Assembly (NCBI GenBank): GCA_028023455.1
Contig: JAQFVV010006716.1
Span: 310,001-374,000 of the forward strand
DNA from: Epiperipatus broadwayi
Lineage: Eukaryota > Onychophora > Udeonychophora > Euonychophora > Peripatidae
Reading direction: 5' to 3'
Length of the DNA stretch: 64,000 bases
The first letter of the stretch is position 1. The number at the start of each line of letters is the position of its first letter. The translations under genes and the position numbers were made by a program. Under the pieces are notes generated by a model that had not been told where the DNA came from, did no database searches, and worked only from the letters and a program-made list of their open reading frames with translations. Shown in pieces: positions 24,301-36,238 of the stretch.

Positions 24301-24905
24301 ATACAAGTATAGTGTATATACTTAAGCTAGATATAATTAGAAAGGATTTGAATCCAGCCTTTCAAGCTTCCTGTAGTCATCCACTCCATCTTATACAATT
24401 GATACACATGACCACTTATATGTGAAAAAAATAAATGATCTCCAATAGACATATTTTGTGCTGAACCAGCATTCATCATTTGGTCTAATCATCATCTTCC
24501 ATATACATATATAACCAGTGCTCAGTTTATATATGATTGCAAATCTTCAAACTTTATTGGTCAGGCTTCAATGTTCTTCAACTCTTCAGCCAACCATATA
24601 ACGGAAAATCTGATGACAGCATTTTCAAAGTACCTGTTTGCCAATTTTGTTGTAATACCCATGTTGACCATAAGTCATTCTTACCCCTTATATTCAGGAT
24701 TTAAGACCATTTAAATATACAGAAGATGGATTGGTAGAATACAGGCTGAATCTGTTATCTTTAAATACAAGTGATATTCACATACATACATACATAAAAG
24801 CTAGATGTATATTTGACAGGATTTGAACCCAGATTTTCAAGCTACTTTCAGTCTTCCAATCCATCTTCAAATCCCCTCTAATTAAAATATTCTTTACTAT
24901 TTGCA
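24300..24905 (-). repeat. Composite D-S-A-D repeat with tRNA-like ends, copy 1
   Basis: On the minus strand the order is: tRNA-like block D (about 24885-24820) containing gggttcaaatcc, a good Pol III B box; segment S (about 24800-24650) with ggggtaagaatgac and gtcaacatgggta; segment A (about 24650-24425) with cagattttc, gaagcctg and gctggttcagca blocks; then a second block D (about 24410-24340) with ggattcaaatcc. The same order is present at 44747-45337. The unit is about 550 bp. The minus-strand frame at 24778-24966 is part of this repeat. Confidence 0.65.
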
Positions 24906-25764
24906 ATACAAACTTTAAAGACTTTAATTTATTTATTAATGCTGAATAACTCAAGTTCTTTATCAACCAATGATAAAAAGAAAATTTTTAGCATCGTGTA
25001 CATTAGATGGTTTTCTAAGTAGAAAAAATGATTTGATTTTGATATGTAATAGGAACTTTAATGTTCTTTGGCTGCTTTTTTCAAGTTAAAAGATAGAGTA
25101 TTTTGTCAAAGAGAAATAACTGATGCAACAATGTTAGCTGTTTATAAGCAGTTATTTGATCTAATTTCTTATTTAGATGTAAATTACAACACTATCTGTA
25201 CAATATAAAGGCAATAGAAAAGTTTTATTTAAGGACAATCTAATATTTTAAAAATTGAATGGCAAGAATATAAAACCAATCAATATATTCTTCAACTTGC
25301 TGGATGTGATAATATTGAATTTGCTATCATAAAATCATATATTCAATCGATTGGACATTCCAAATGAATGAATGATAAGACTTCCTAAAAGAATGTGTTA
25401 TGATCAGCTTAAGCAGGGTTTCCATGGGAGAGGTAGACCTCATCTCCTTTATACATTCTTAAAAGTGCAATATTAATGGTTTCTATTTGGGAAGAAATGT
25501 TAGAGAATAGAATAAAGGCTATAATAATATATAGTAATGAAGTATTTCAAAAGGAAAGTTTACTGCTAAAATAATTAAAAGACATTATAAATTATAAAAT
25601 AAACAAAAAAAGGACCAGCATATTCAATATGTGGGTGTAATTGTGGTCACAGATTGATTTGGATAGTCATTGCAAATATCATTTCTAGAGTAGTTTTTAT
25701 TTCTCTTTCCCTCTCATTTTATTTTTATCTTTAGAGTTGGAATAGTCGTACTTGTTTATGAATA
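24906..25764. other. Intergenic DNA, nothing recognised
   Basis: No gene, no repeat shared with other parts of the window. Confidence 0.5.
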
Positions 25765-25885
25765 ACTAGTTGTTGTTGTTATTGTTGTTATTACTACTAC
25801 TACTACAACTATTACTACTACCACTACTACTTCCACTACTACCACCACTTACTACTACTACTATTATTACTACTACTATTATTAT
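25765..25885. repeat. TTG/TAC/ATT trinucleotide array
   Basis: gttgttgttattgttg followed by about 100 bp of tac/att triplets. On the minus strand it follows directly on an AATAAAG signal and ataat, so it is probably the 3' simple-repeat tail of the element at 25886-30960. Confidence 0.85.
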
Positions 25886-26239
25886 GTTTCAATAATACTC
25901 TTTATTGTCTATAAAGGCTACATAAAGTCTACACATTTATGTCTTGGTTACAGTGGCATGATAATTTTTTTGAGTGTCTTGGTATAGAAGTGTTGGATGG
26001 GGGTCTACATCAGTAAATCTATTGAATTCCATTGCTTTAAAACTTACTGTTACTCATTTCTGATTTTGTTGTTCATTGGTGTCCCTCCAGTAATCTTTCA
26101 TTGATATTCTGTTATCAGCTTTGTTTACTAGTCATAAGTTTTATATATTTGTTCAGCTGTGTTAAAATCCATATTTCATATTGTCCTTTTAGATTTTATT
26201 TGAATAGTCTGTGCTTATATAATGGCTAGCTTTGCATGC

Positions 26240-26722
26240 TCCTATAAATTGACTTGTGATTTTAATAGTGACCAGGTGGCCACATAGATATCTGGATCCA
26301 CAATCGTTGCATTTCTGCCCCTTATTTGTTGCAGCTTGTTATATAATGTTGCTGGATGCCTTCTGGTGTTATTTCCGAAAATTGAAAATACATTGTGTGC
26401 ATCAATATGCATAAAGCCCAAAAATTGCTGCTCTTGTTGTAGGGGTTGTCTTTTTGTGTGTCAAATCTGTTACCTGTTGTATGGTTTGTCTTGTTCTGTA
26501 TAGATTTAGCATATTGTTTTGTGTAGTATTTAGTGCTGTACAGTTGTCAAATGTGAGTGTTGTAGTTCCAACCTTGATTTGTGCTGAGTGTGCTAACGAT
26601 CCTAGATATCCATATGTGGGGGTGGGCAATCTGTAGGGATTATATTGAGGAGGTTTTATAGCTGCTGAAATCATATAGTGGTCTTTGCCAATAGGTTTAT
26701 TGTTGTCTGTGTTATGGAACAC
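26240..26722 (-). pseudogene. Retroelement ORF2 C-terminal region
   Basis: The open segment 26402-26722 (106 aa) continues after a stop or frameshift into a stretch with H-P-A-T-L-Y-N-K-L-Q and ends at a stop near 26245. I do not recognise an RNase H motif. The position immediately downstream of the RT and upstream of a polyadenylation-like signal supports the assignment. Confidence 0.5.
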
Positions 26723-26989
26723 ATGTATTGTGTGTAGCCCCAGACCTTTCCATATAATTGTTTGGCTGAGTTGTTTAGTTGATATGGATACAGTTTTCCT
26801 ACGCCATAGTAGTTTGTTACAGAGTGATTATATGGCCACTGTAAACTTTTTTGTAAAGTTGACAATAGGTGAGAAATATGCAATTTTTGTTGTTATGAGT
26901 ATGTTAAATAGGTGCACTTTTGGATATAGATATAAGTATACATTTGATAAATATGTGGCTGTGTTTGCTGCTTTCTGTTTGAATTTATT

Positions 26990-28000
26990 TTGCAGTGTTT
27001 GTCTCATTTAATGTGCTCCCATGTAAAATGGGAATCAAAGAAATGGAATAGGTTTTTCTTGGTATAGCTGTGTGTAGGGTTTGTTAGTATTGATGAACCA
27101 TGCTGATGTTTGGCTAGGTTGAATTGCAGTTTATTTGTTTCTGTGTAATTTTTTAATATTCCTTCTAATACTTTCCACGATGTTAGAAACACTGTCATGT
27201 CATTCATATATGCAATACAGGGAATACATTGGCTGTTTGAGGTATTAATATTCCTGAAAAGTCATTTCCACTCTGTTGCAGTGAACTGAGTGGGCATTCT
27301 TGTGAAATTGATTGTGTGGAAGTAAATGCTATTGTATTTCTGCCATGAGCATGAAGTAAATCTCTGTTGAGTAAGATGTTTGCGATGATGTATAATAGGG
27401 TGGATGGAAATGCTATGTTCACAAGCATGTCCATTAAGACGTCTAGTGCAACATAATCAAATGTTGCCTGTATATCCAGTTGAATTGCTATTGGTGCATA
27501 CTTTTAGTTTACTGCATTGCACTTTGTATCATTTTAAATAAAAGAACAGTCTGTGTGATGGAGGATCCCTTTATTGCATACTGCATGTTTGATATCAGGG
27601 GCAGTATGTAGGTTTTTATTTTACCTTTGACTACCTTTTCCAATAATTTGATTCATTCCCACATAGATATGGGTTGAAGGCTGTTGATATTTGAAATGGC
27701 TGTTGTTTTTTGTTAAAGGGTATTATTGCTATTGGATATAGTCCTCTAGTGTTGTATATTTTTTGGGATAGGAAGTTAGCAAGGTTGCAAAGGTACTTCA
27801 TGGTAAATTGACTCCAATGTGAAAGGACAAATACTGGTATTAAATTGGTTACAGGGTGGCAAGTGTTGGAAATTTTTTTAAGCTCTTCATCAAATTATTG
27901 TATCTGAAAGGGACTATCTGTTTCCGGCATTCTGAACTAATAGGTAGTTGGTTTGTATTATTTATATGTTTAGAGCTTTTGCTTAAAATGTTGGTATATG
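26990..28000 (-). pseudogene. Retroelement reverse transcriptase domain, broken
   Basis: On the minus strand I read Q-L-D-I-Q-A-T-F-D-Y-V near 27460 (motif A, normally L-D-x-x-x-A-F-D), S-Q-E-C-P-L-S-S near 27290 (motif B, normally Q-G-x-P-L-S) and Y-M-N-D-M-T-V-F near 27200 (motif C, normally Y-A-D-D). The first motif C Asp has become Asn and stops separate the motifs, so the enzyme is dead. The segments 27204-27434 and 27004-27207 are its longest open parts. Confidence 0.75.
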
Positions 28001-28479
28001 TAGTCTAAAATGTTATGACTTGCATAGATGGTGCTACTTATCTCACTTGCCATGAACAATTTTTTGGTTGACAGATAGCCTAGTGCCCATCATATACATC
28101 CACATGTTCACGTGTGTTGTTGTGAGGCATATTTTCATTTTCTTTCTGGCAGTATATTTTTGTAATTGTTCCCAATGATATTGCTTTGTTAGTTTTTGTA
28201 TATATTGGCCAGTGCTGTGCATGGGCCTGGTGTTGGTGATTCTCTTGTGGAGATCACCTGCTAGTGCCATTAATTAGGAGGGTAAGTCTTGTCAGATTAT
28301 GTATGTTGAAGGATGATATGTTGATGAATGACTGATATTTTTGAATTGGATCTTATGGGATATTGTTAATTTTGTTTAGCATGATGTAAGCTTCTGGGAA
28401 TAGAAATTCAGTACTGGTTGTTAGAAGTAGGAGTCTGGTTGTTTTTTCTAGATCAATAAATTTTGCCTGGAGCTCTGAT

Positions 28480-29115
28480 AAATTTATTGTAATAGTTTGT
28501 ACAACATGGTCTGATAATGGGCATGGATTGAAATTGGAAATTGATCAGGTGATGAAGAATTAGTGTGTAGTAGCAAATATCAATGAGTGCAGCATGCCAT
28601 CGATTATAGAAAACACTGAATCTGCAACAACAAAGCTATTGAGTACTCATTAGTGGCAGGTTTAATTGGAATACCCATTTTGTATTGAAATTTTTCTTAA
28701 CTTTAAGTTGAAATTCCCCATTAATATTGTTGGGTTGTGGCTATTTATTAGCTGTGAGTTCATTATGAGAATTATATGTGCTATTATGCTGGGATCTGAG
28801 GAAGCATACACAAAAATAATGTTCAGTGTGGTAATTTGATGTAGGAATGTAGTGATTAGGAGATGGAAGTCAATGTAAATAATTTTGAAAGTTGAAAAGC
28901 TGCAATTTGAGGCTATGAGTAAGCCTGTGCTGGATGAAGGTGATGATGTGTCCCTGGAATATGTGAAAAAACATTGATTATATAGTTATGTGGGTGATCC
29001 ATTGTAGATCTTTGCTTTTAATAGTCCTAGTATTTGTGATTATATGATGCTAATCCATTTGTTAAGCTGGTATACTTTTGCTATTGAGTTAATGCCTCTA
29101 ACATTCAGCACTGCT
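28480..29115 (-). pseudogene. Retroelement endonuclease domain, heavily broken
   Basis: No long frame remains. Three-frame reading shows N-I-N-G-E-F-Q-L-K near 28715, corresponding to the L-x-G-D-F-N-L motif with Asp changed to Glu; W-H-A-A-L-I-D-I near 28590; and P-L-S-D-H-V-V-Q near 28520, the C-terminal SDH motif that contains the catalytic His. Their order and spacing fit an apurinic-like endonuclease between ORF1 and the RT. Confidence 0.6.
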
Positions 29116-29774
29116 ATTTTAATTTTTCTCAACTATGTAGCTGGAATTGTTTTGCATTCTTTGTTGTTGTTGCTTTGGAGATTTACATTGTATATTTTCA
29201 CTGACTTGTTTTATTTCTGTTTGTTTTTGGTCTGTTTTATTTGCATTTGTATCATTGTTCTGGTTGTTTTTTATATTGAGTGTTTGTTGGTTTTGTGCTT
29301 CTCCAATTTGTGATGTATTTATTAGAGGGTTTTTCAATAAATTTGTAATTGCATCCATTGGACATGAGTTTTCATTTATATTATTAATGTTTGGTGAAAT
29401 AGAGTTATCATCATCTGTCTTTGCTTTTTTTTGCTAGCTTCTTTCTGGTAGATCTCAGGCTTTCTCTTATTTTCTAGTTGGATTGGATTTGTCAGTTGTA
29501 ATATTGTGATAGGACTGCTTGGTTGTAACAGTGCCTCCATGATTTCTATGGTTGTCTTATTAATAATAGTATGTTGTGCATTTTTATCTGTTCCACAGCC
29601 AAATCCTGGCATATATGCCTTTGTTTTACTTACTGAATTATTTTTTGTTTGGCTTCCATTTTGTCATTGATCATGTTCCTTGGTTTGAAGTTTTGTTGTT
29701 TTTTTCTGTGAAAGGTCTAAGCTTGTTATCTCTGCTTTATTGTGTGGTTTGTGACCTGCTATCTTTGACAATAG

Positions 29775-30330
29775 TTATGTCTTTTTCTGTTTGAATGGAA
29801 GTGTTGAAATTTTGTGGTTTTTGTATGTGTGGGTTTTAATTTTGGTCAAGTTCTGGTGGTTTGGGCATTGTGCATTGATGTGTCCCCTTTGTTCATATGA
29901 ATAACACTGAGGTTTCATACCTCTAATATATAAAATGAGCATTCCTTCCTGATCCAGGATCTGGGTTGGTATATTATCTGAATCAGTATCTGGATGTAGT
30001 TTTATTCTGAACTCATGAGTTACTCGTAATTGGTATTGGTGTGTCTTTCCAGTATGGTGTTTTGAACATAATGACCTTGCCAAATGGTTCCATCATCCTT
30101 TGGAAGTCTTGTTCTGTGTATCCCAAGTAGGTGTTCTTAATTATTCCTGAAATGGTATTGTGATAATTCTGGTCTATAGTGATCAGTGCAAAGTTAGCCA
30201 ATGAGTTGACTTGTCTTTGGAACTTCCTCTTTGTGTGATCTCATAAAATTCTAGTACTAGGCACTGGCCATTGGGATGTTCTGCAATCTGTTGTATGGTG
30301 TCCCAGAATCCATTTCATTTTATTGCCTCA
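29775..30330 (-). pseudogene. Retroelement ORF1 (RRM-like region plus zinc knuckle), broken
   Basis: ORF1 proteins of this type bind the element RNA. Overlapping open segments 30013-30201 and 29775-30083 join through a frameshift near 30020. The first contains G-Y-T-E-Q-D-F-Q-R-M-M and G-K-V-I-M, a typical RRM-like helix and strand context. The second contains a zinc knuckle written C-Y-S-Y-E-Q-R-G-H-I-N-A-Q-C, in which the second Cys of the C-C-H-C set is Tyr, so metal binding is probably lost. A Lys- and Gln-rich tail follows. Confidence 0.65.
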
Positions 30331-30982
30331 TACAGCAACTCTTTTGGAAATTTATGTAATGATATGTTGCTGTTTGTTGTTGACAACACCATGGATTTGA
30401 GAGAAAAGAAATCCTTTGAATGTTGCAAAGAGATCTTATGGTATGGATGTATTGAACAATTCAGTTGTGATGTTCAATTTTTCTTCATTACAGACAATTT
30501 CTGGTGGACTTTGACTTTCCCGTTTTCCAATTTCTAAATTATTCACTATCGGTTGGTTTCCTATATTTATGATTGATCTTTTGAGAGGTGGTTGCGTTGC
30601 TTTTTTTTATTCCTTTGCTGATATCTGAGCTAAATTGACTTTGAGTTTTTTTTGATAGGATAAATCAATTTATTTTTTATTTTCCTTTGACAATGTCTTC
30701 AAATGTTGGTGTGTTTTTTTTTTCTTTTTTTATGGCTTTCATTAATGTTTTTGCCACCGTTAATTAGGTCATGTGATCTTTGAGTCTATTTGTTTTCAAT
30801 TCAAAAATTATCAATTAAACTCTGGTTTTTTTTTTCTGTTAGTTGGTTTTAATGAAATTACTATTACAACTTTTGATGTTTTTTATATATATTGGTTCTG
30901 ATGTTTAGAATAGCTTTTTAATGGTTTCAATGTGGAAGTTTTTTACCTGGTCTGTGCTCTCCAAGATCTAAAGCGCCCTTTA

Positions 30983-31450
<468 letters not shown>

Positions 31451-32335
31451 ATACAACTTTTTAATCTTAATGGAAGTTATTGTTCTCAATTATTTATTGA
31501 TTCCTTATCTTTTTATAATTAAGACTTTTTCAAGTTATTTTACCTTAGGATATTTATTGTGTCTTTAAATATTTTTGAAATAGAAAAATTGAAGTAATTG
31601 ATAATGCATTTATACTTAAAATTCATTTAATTATTTTCAATTGGTCCCAGAACTCTTTATAGTATTTTTGTCGTTTTATTTAACGTTGCTTTTAGAGGTA
31701 TAATTTGTTTTTTATGTATATACACTGTAGTTTCAATGTTTTGCTTGTGTAAAATTGTGTATTTGTACTGTTTTTGATTAATTATTTAATAAGTTATAGC
31801 TATATAGGTGTATGTATGTATATGCATTTTAATTTCAGTTCCTTTGCAAATATTTTTCTAAATGCTATATACTCATTTATTATTGATTTAAATATTCTTA
31901 CACTTTTTGTTTGCAGTTCTTACTATTAATGGTTCATTTGATCAGGTTTTTGGTACAATGTCATCTCTTTGTAGCTTTTGTTCCAAAATTATTACTGATC
32001 CATCTGTTGAAATTACTTGTGTAAGGTTATCTAAGGTTATCTAAAGTTGGTTCTACCATTTTTTAGGATATAGGATCTGGTTTTTATTACTGTTATGATT
32101 GCAATAGTATTCAATTTGAGAAAGAGTTTCTGGTTGCTGAGTCTGCTGCACTCTCAGACCCCATGCTTTCCATTTTTTGTAATCCTCTTACAGTTGGTAG
32201 TTCTGGTGGTTTTTGTAAATTGTTTCCTTCCATTTAATCTACAAATTCAAATACTAGTGAATATAATACTATTTGCTTAAATATAGTTAATGATGCTAAT
32301 AAGAATAGCTAATATAATTTCTACTAATCCATATG
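31451..32335. other. AT-rich intergenic DNA, nothing recognised
   Basis: Only short low-information frames. The plus-strand frame 32095-32280 has no motif I know. Confidence 0.5.
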
Positions 32336-32339
32336 ACCA

Positions 32340-33475
32340 AAATCTTAGTAAACTCTACTATTTGAAGTAGATATGACATACAGAATGGCTATTATAAAAT
32401 GTATAGCTCTTGAACTAACAACAAATAGTGTGTCCAAATATTAAACAGTAGCAAATGAATTAAAAAAATACCACAAACATATACAGAGCTAAGATGGATA
32501 AATCACCTAAAAATCTGTAAGAAATAAATTAATATGCTAAACTGTGGAATCATAGGGTACACAAAAATGATACGCAAACTTAAATCATAAAAATGTCATA
32601 TTTGTGGCATTAAAGAACACTTAGTTCACATCTGCAGAAAAGATGAAAAAGATAAGCCACACCAAGACTTTAAATTAGAGGGAGGCAGAGTTTGTAGAAA
32701 ATTAGAAATAAAGTCATTAAATGACTCAAACAATGCCTGAATTACTTTGGATGTAAACATTTGTGAAATTAAAGTCAGTATGGAAATTGGCAACAGTGTT
32801 GGATCAATAATTTTATCTCTGAAGGAATGGAATAAAATTAATATTAAATCCAAGAAGAGGGTGAAATTGGATAAGAAAAATGTAGTGGTGACAGATATAA
32901 ATGGAAACAGAATATAAATATGTGGAAAAGGTTTAGTTCTAGTGAACGTAAATAAAAAATTAACAGTTTCACGAATATTTATTGTAAAGAAAGCCATTAG
33001 TCTGCTGCTCAATCAAAACTGGTTCCAATTCATTAGGAATCTTTCTTAAATTATTAAGAAGGTTAAACTAGAAGCAATACTCAATAGTTGATTGCATGTC
33101 AGGAGATATATAAATCATTTATGTCAGTAATACTCTGTAAGACCTGTAGATTAGGAGACAATCTTCAATCAGAATTTTTGACAAATAATGAACTTGAACA
33201 TTTGTGCTCTATCAAGCAGAATGGTGTATTGCTATTTGAGTCATATACAGATAATGAAGTTAAAGCAGATAAAGATGTTGTTGACTTGAGGAAAGATGAA
33301 CAATTAAGTAGATCTGAAAAATCAAAATGCTGATTCTGATGACAAAAAAACAAATTTCTACTCCACAAAGTCAGAGAAATTTGAGAAAGCCTGCCAGATG
33401 TAAAGATTACTTTTTAGAGGGCAGGTGTACAGATGGTACAAATATTTTAAGTTGTGTGTAAATAAAGTTCTATTT
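32340..33475 (+). pseudogene. LTR retroelement (Gypsy-like) gag-protease and integrase-tail relic
   Basis: Conceptual translation shows, in order: a gag-like stretch A-I-I-K-C-I-A-L-E-L near 32384; a perfect zinc knuckle C-H-I-C-G-I-K-E-H-L-V-H-I-C at 32594-32635; a protease-like segment M-E-I-G-N-S-V-G-S-I-I near 32767-32800, where the usual Asp-Thr-Gly triad is replaced; an L-L-N-Q-N-W region near 33008; and after a jump, R-N-L-R-K-P-A-R near 33373, like the basic end of a Gypsy-type integrase. The RT, RNase H and integrase core are absent. Stops and shifts are frequent. I did not find LTRs. This is an old deletion derivative that cannot encode a working element. Confidence 0.6.
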
Positions 33476-34700
33476 AAACCATGTACATTGCAGTGACAAT
33501 ATTGTTATTTTTCTCCAGAATCTTTACTCTAGAAAAAACGTATTATGAAAAGAGATATTATGTAAATTAGCATGGCTAATAAAAGGAATCTGATATTCTT
33601 AGCATATAGCAAGTTAAAAGCAGTCTGTCACAGTCAAGAGGAGAAAATGGATGCTGAAAGTAAAACAATGCATTTCTCGAAAGAGGGAAAAAATAATACT
33701 CAGTGAATTTAGTTTTTAGTAAATTATTTACTATTAAAGTTTAAATGAAAGAAGTTTGCATAGACCTTAATTAGAAATGTAAGCAAACCCTTTGGGGATT
33801 AATGAACTGTATGATTATCAGCACTATGGGAAATAAAATAATTTCGCACACTAAATATATTCCATTGCAAAGTAAATGAGATAAATTATTTACAGTAATA
33901 TAATTTTATTGTACTTGTTATATTGCTAAATTAGTGCCTCAGCAAACAGAAATAATCTGCTGATATATATATATATATTTTCAAGTTGTGTGTGCATTAT
34001 TCATTTTCTCCTACAAGGCTGAGATTGTTTGCTCATGAACACGGAAATTTTTTTACATTTTTGATATGTTTTTGAATCCAATTTTTCCCAGGAAATAATT
34101 GAAAATAAATCTTTTAAATATTGTAACGATTTGGTAGGTTCATTTATATGTTTTAGCACTTGGTTAGGCCAGACGTTCAGACATTATATATATATAAAAC
34201 TGCTTTTAAAAATTGTTTCATTTTCGAAATATTAATTTTATATTTTCATTATTATTAAATCCATTTCCAAAGTTTATGTAATTTAATTACACACTTTTAA
34301 AATTTATGACAAATAATATTTTAAAATCGCAAACTCCACGCAATTAATAATATTATTACACTAATTGTTATTAATGAAACGATTGGTAATCTAACACACT
34401 CATAAATTTAAATCAAATGCTTCTTTTCTCCCCAGATTTGAATTTATTTTATTTTTCTTTCGATTAAGATTGATTTCTTATCACTACTGAACCGTCTAAA
34501 CACGGTAAAAACAAGTGTTAGACAGAATTTATCTGATTTAATTTATTTTATTTACATTCAAACAGACAATTAAAATACATATGTAATAATAATAATAGCC
34601 ATTCATAAATGAATGTAGGCACTCTAACACCAAAAAAAAAAGGGGGGGGGAAGCAAAAACACTGCCCTGGAAATGCATTTTGTGGTAACAATAAAAACCA
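33476..34700. other. Intergenic DNA, nothing recognised
   Basis: Contains a TA tract at 33962-33977 and an A run followed by nine G at 34632-34650. The overlapping frames at 34548-34878 other than module X are chance frames across that homopolymer. Confidence 0.5.
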
Positions 34701-34755
34701 ATATGTGCCCCATTTTTTTCTGTTGATTCGATATTTCACAATGTTTCCTTTTAAT

Positions 34756-34875
34756 TTCTTCAGCAAAAATCTTTTCTTTCTTCAATACTTCAACAGCATG
34801 TCTAATTGCAACATTCCAACGTATTCTCATCTCTGCAATATCTTCCAATTGGTAAAAATCAATGTTGCACATCTT
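34756..34875 (-). pseudogene. Coding-like fragment of unidentified family (module X, copy 2)
   Basis: The first 45 or so residues of the minus-strand frame 34624-34872 read N-I-D-F-Y, then A-E-M-R-I-R-W, A-I-R-H-A-V-E, K-K-E-K-I-F-A-E-E-I-K-R and E-I-S-N-Q. This matches copies at 1-118 and 42871-43010 over the same span. After about 34740 similarity stops and the frame runs into the poly-A/poly-G tract. The segment shows no internal stop here. The protein family is not one I recognise. Confidence 0.5.
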
Positions 34876-34879
34876 TAGT

Positions 34880-35127
34880 ATGAATTTAAGATAATCCTTA
34901 TAACATATACAGAAACTGTTCCCATCTCATGAAAAGCAAGCTTAAGTTATCATAAAACTCATTTAGTATTATTCATTTATTTTATATATATCAAATTTAA
35001 TGAAGGTTGATTTTACAGCAGTGAACTTTATGTAAATCAAACACCATTAGCTGAAGAAACATATTGATTGGTTTAATACTCTGCCTGTTATATTTTTAGA
35101 ATTTTATGGGGCACTCTTAAATGGAAC
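34880..35127. other. Intergenic DNA, nothing recognised
   Basis: No gene, no repeat recognised. Confidence 0.45.
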
Positions 35128-35130
35128 TTT

Positions 35131-35250
35131 TCTAACACCTTTATATTGCACTAATAGGGTGTCCAAATTTTACTTCCATGCAATAAATTAAGTAACACTT
35201 TTATGTTGCACTAACATGGTGTCCCTGTTTCATTTCCATACAATACATTA
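35131..35250 (+). repeat. Two-unit tandem duplication of about 60 bp
   Basis: Units at about 35131-35190 and 35192-35250 share taacac, ttgcactaa, ggtgtcc, acttccat or its variant and caataaattaa. They differ at around one base in five. Non-coding. Confidence 0.75.
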
Positions 35251-35504
35251 AATAAAGCATAATATAATCACAGTGAAATGAATAAAGATATTCAACTTCT
35301 CAGACTTTAAATCTTAAAATTACACACAATATATAAAAAATGTCCTGATGGGAATAAAAATGCCATGCTTAAGCAATGTCATAATTATGTGTCTATAGAC
35401 ATATTTCTTCCTCTCCAAACTCTTTATATATTTTAATAAGATAATATACTTCATATTTTTAATTATAAATTTATTAAACACACATTGATTACGTAGTAAT
35501 ATTT

Positions 35505-35594
35505 ACTGAGGCTATAACCTCGATAATATGCATATAAAATAGAGGTCCCTACTATCACATTTTATACGCATATTATCGAGGTTATAGACTCAGT
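35505..35594. repeat. 90-bp hairpin with 36-bp arms (small MITE or hairpin RNA locus)
   Basis: Arms 35505-35540 and 35559-35594 are complementary with only two mismatches, around an 18-nt loop (35541-35558). Ends are ACTGAG and CTCAGT. The arms contain tataacctcgataatatgc. There is no ORF. Perfect enough to be recent if it is a MITE. No TSD is obvious. Confidence 0.9.
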
Positions 35595-35599
35595 TCATA

Positions 35600-36090
35600 T
35601 TTTTACTTAATTATTTCTCTAACCATATTTTACTTTTTTCTTTATCACATTTTGACAAGTTGCCTGATTATAACAAAAAATAAATGTTACATCTACATTT
35701 TGTCCCATATCTCAGCCATTTTTGGTCACATATTCTTCATTTTACACTTATTTTATAGTAAATTCATATCCTAATCTATATTTTAAATTTTAATTTCAAA
35801 ATAACTCTGCATTTGGCAGTGTTTTTTGCAAAAACAAAATAGATTTTTTTTTAATATTCCTTATCATATTGTCCAGCCTCTTTTACTTTGTAAGGTATTC
35901 CAAAGCACTGATTGTCAAATTTGGCCATTGTTTTAGAAATGTTTCTAACTGTCAAAGTTAGGAATCAAAGAAAATGTTTTATGCTTTCATAATAGATTTT
36001 AAATGTAAATAAATATTTCCCATAATTTATTCCATTCATAATTAAGTTTTTACATTAATTTACCTAAATATAAGCTTTTTCCCCTATTTC
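35600..36090. other. Intergenic DNA, nothing recognised
   Basis: No gene, no repeat recognised. Confidence 0.45.
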
Positions 36091-36093
36091 AAA

Positions 36094-36178
36094 GCATCAG
36101 CTGGGAAGTGAACCTGCAACAACTGTCTGTAAACAACTGCTTACAAGGCAGCAGTGCCGACTTCTCAGCTACCAACAC
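36094..36178 (-). repeat. tRNA-like sequence (tRNA-Thr-like SINE head or pseudogene)
   Basis: On the minus strand the 5' end GTGTTGG can pair with the 3' CTGATGC allowing G-U pairs, followed by TAGCTGAGAAG (A-box-like), a D stem GCTG/CGGC, an anticodon arm with cttgtaa as loop (anticodon TGT, Thr) after a 3-bp duplication in the stem, and ggttcacttcc as degenerate B box. An extra stretch of about 20 bp lies before the T arm. A related sequence sits at 58569-58651. It is not a working tRNA. Confidence 0.6.
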
Positions 36179-36238
36179 TTGACTAAATATAAGCTTTGAT
36201 TCAAAAATTTTTAAATTTTGCAAGAAAAATAATGAACT

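Larger units (their letters stand above)
25886..30960 (-). mobile_element. Two-ORF non-LTR retrotransposon, decayed, nearly full length
   Basis: Reading right to left: an ORF1-like protein with RRM-like and zinc-knuckle parts (30330-29775), an endonuclease (about 29115-28480), a reverse transcriptase (about 28000-26990) and a C-terminal part ending near 26250. An AATAAAG signal near 25905 precedes a trinucleotide tail. The 5' end is not defined, but the left edge of the CTT array at about 30983 is a reasonable limit. Many stops and frameshifts break both ORFs. The clade is not certain; the layout fits the I/Jockey/CR1 groups better than RTE. The plus-strand frames here (26454, 26685, 29044, 29147, 29576, 30271) are shadows. 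Confidence 0.8.

Noticed and set aside
26454-30537. Several plus-strand frames of 60-108 aa with Cys- and Phe-rich composition
   Set aside because: Shadows of the minus-strand retroelement; no motif of their own.
36094-36178. A functional tRNA-Thr gene
   Set aside because: The anticodon stem carries a 3-bp duplication, the T arm is displaced by about 20 bp and the B box is altered.
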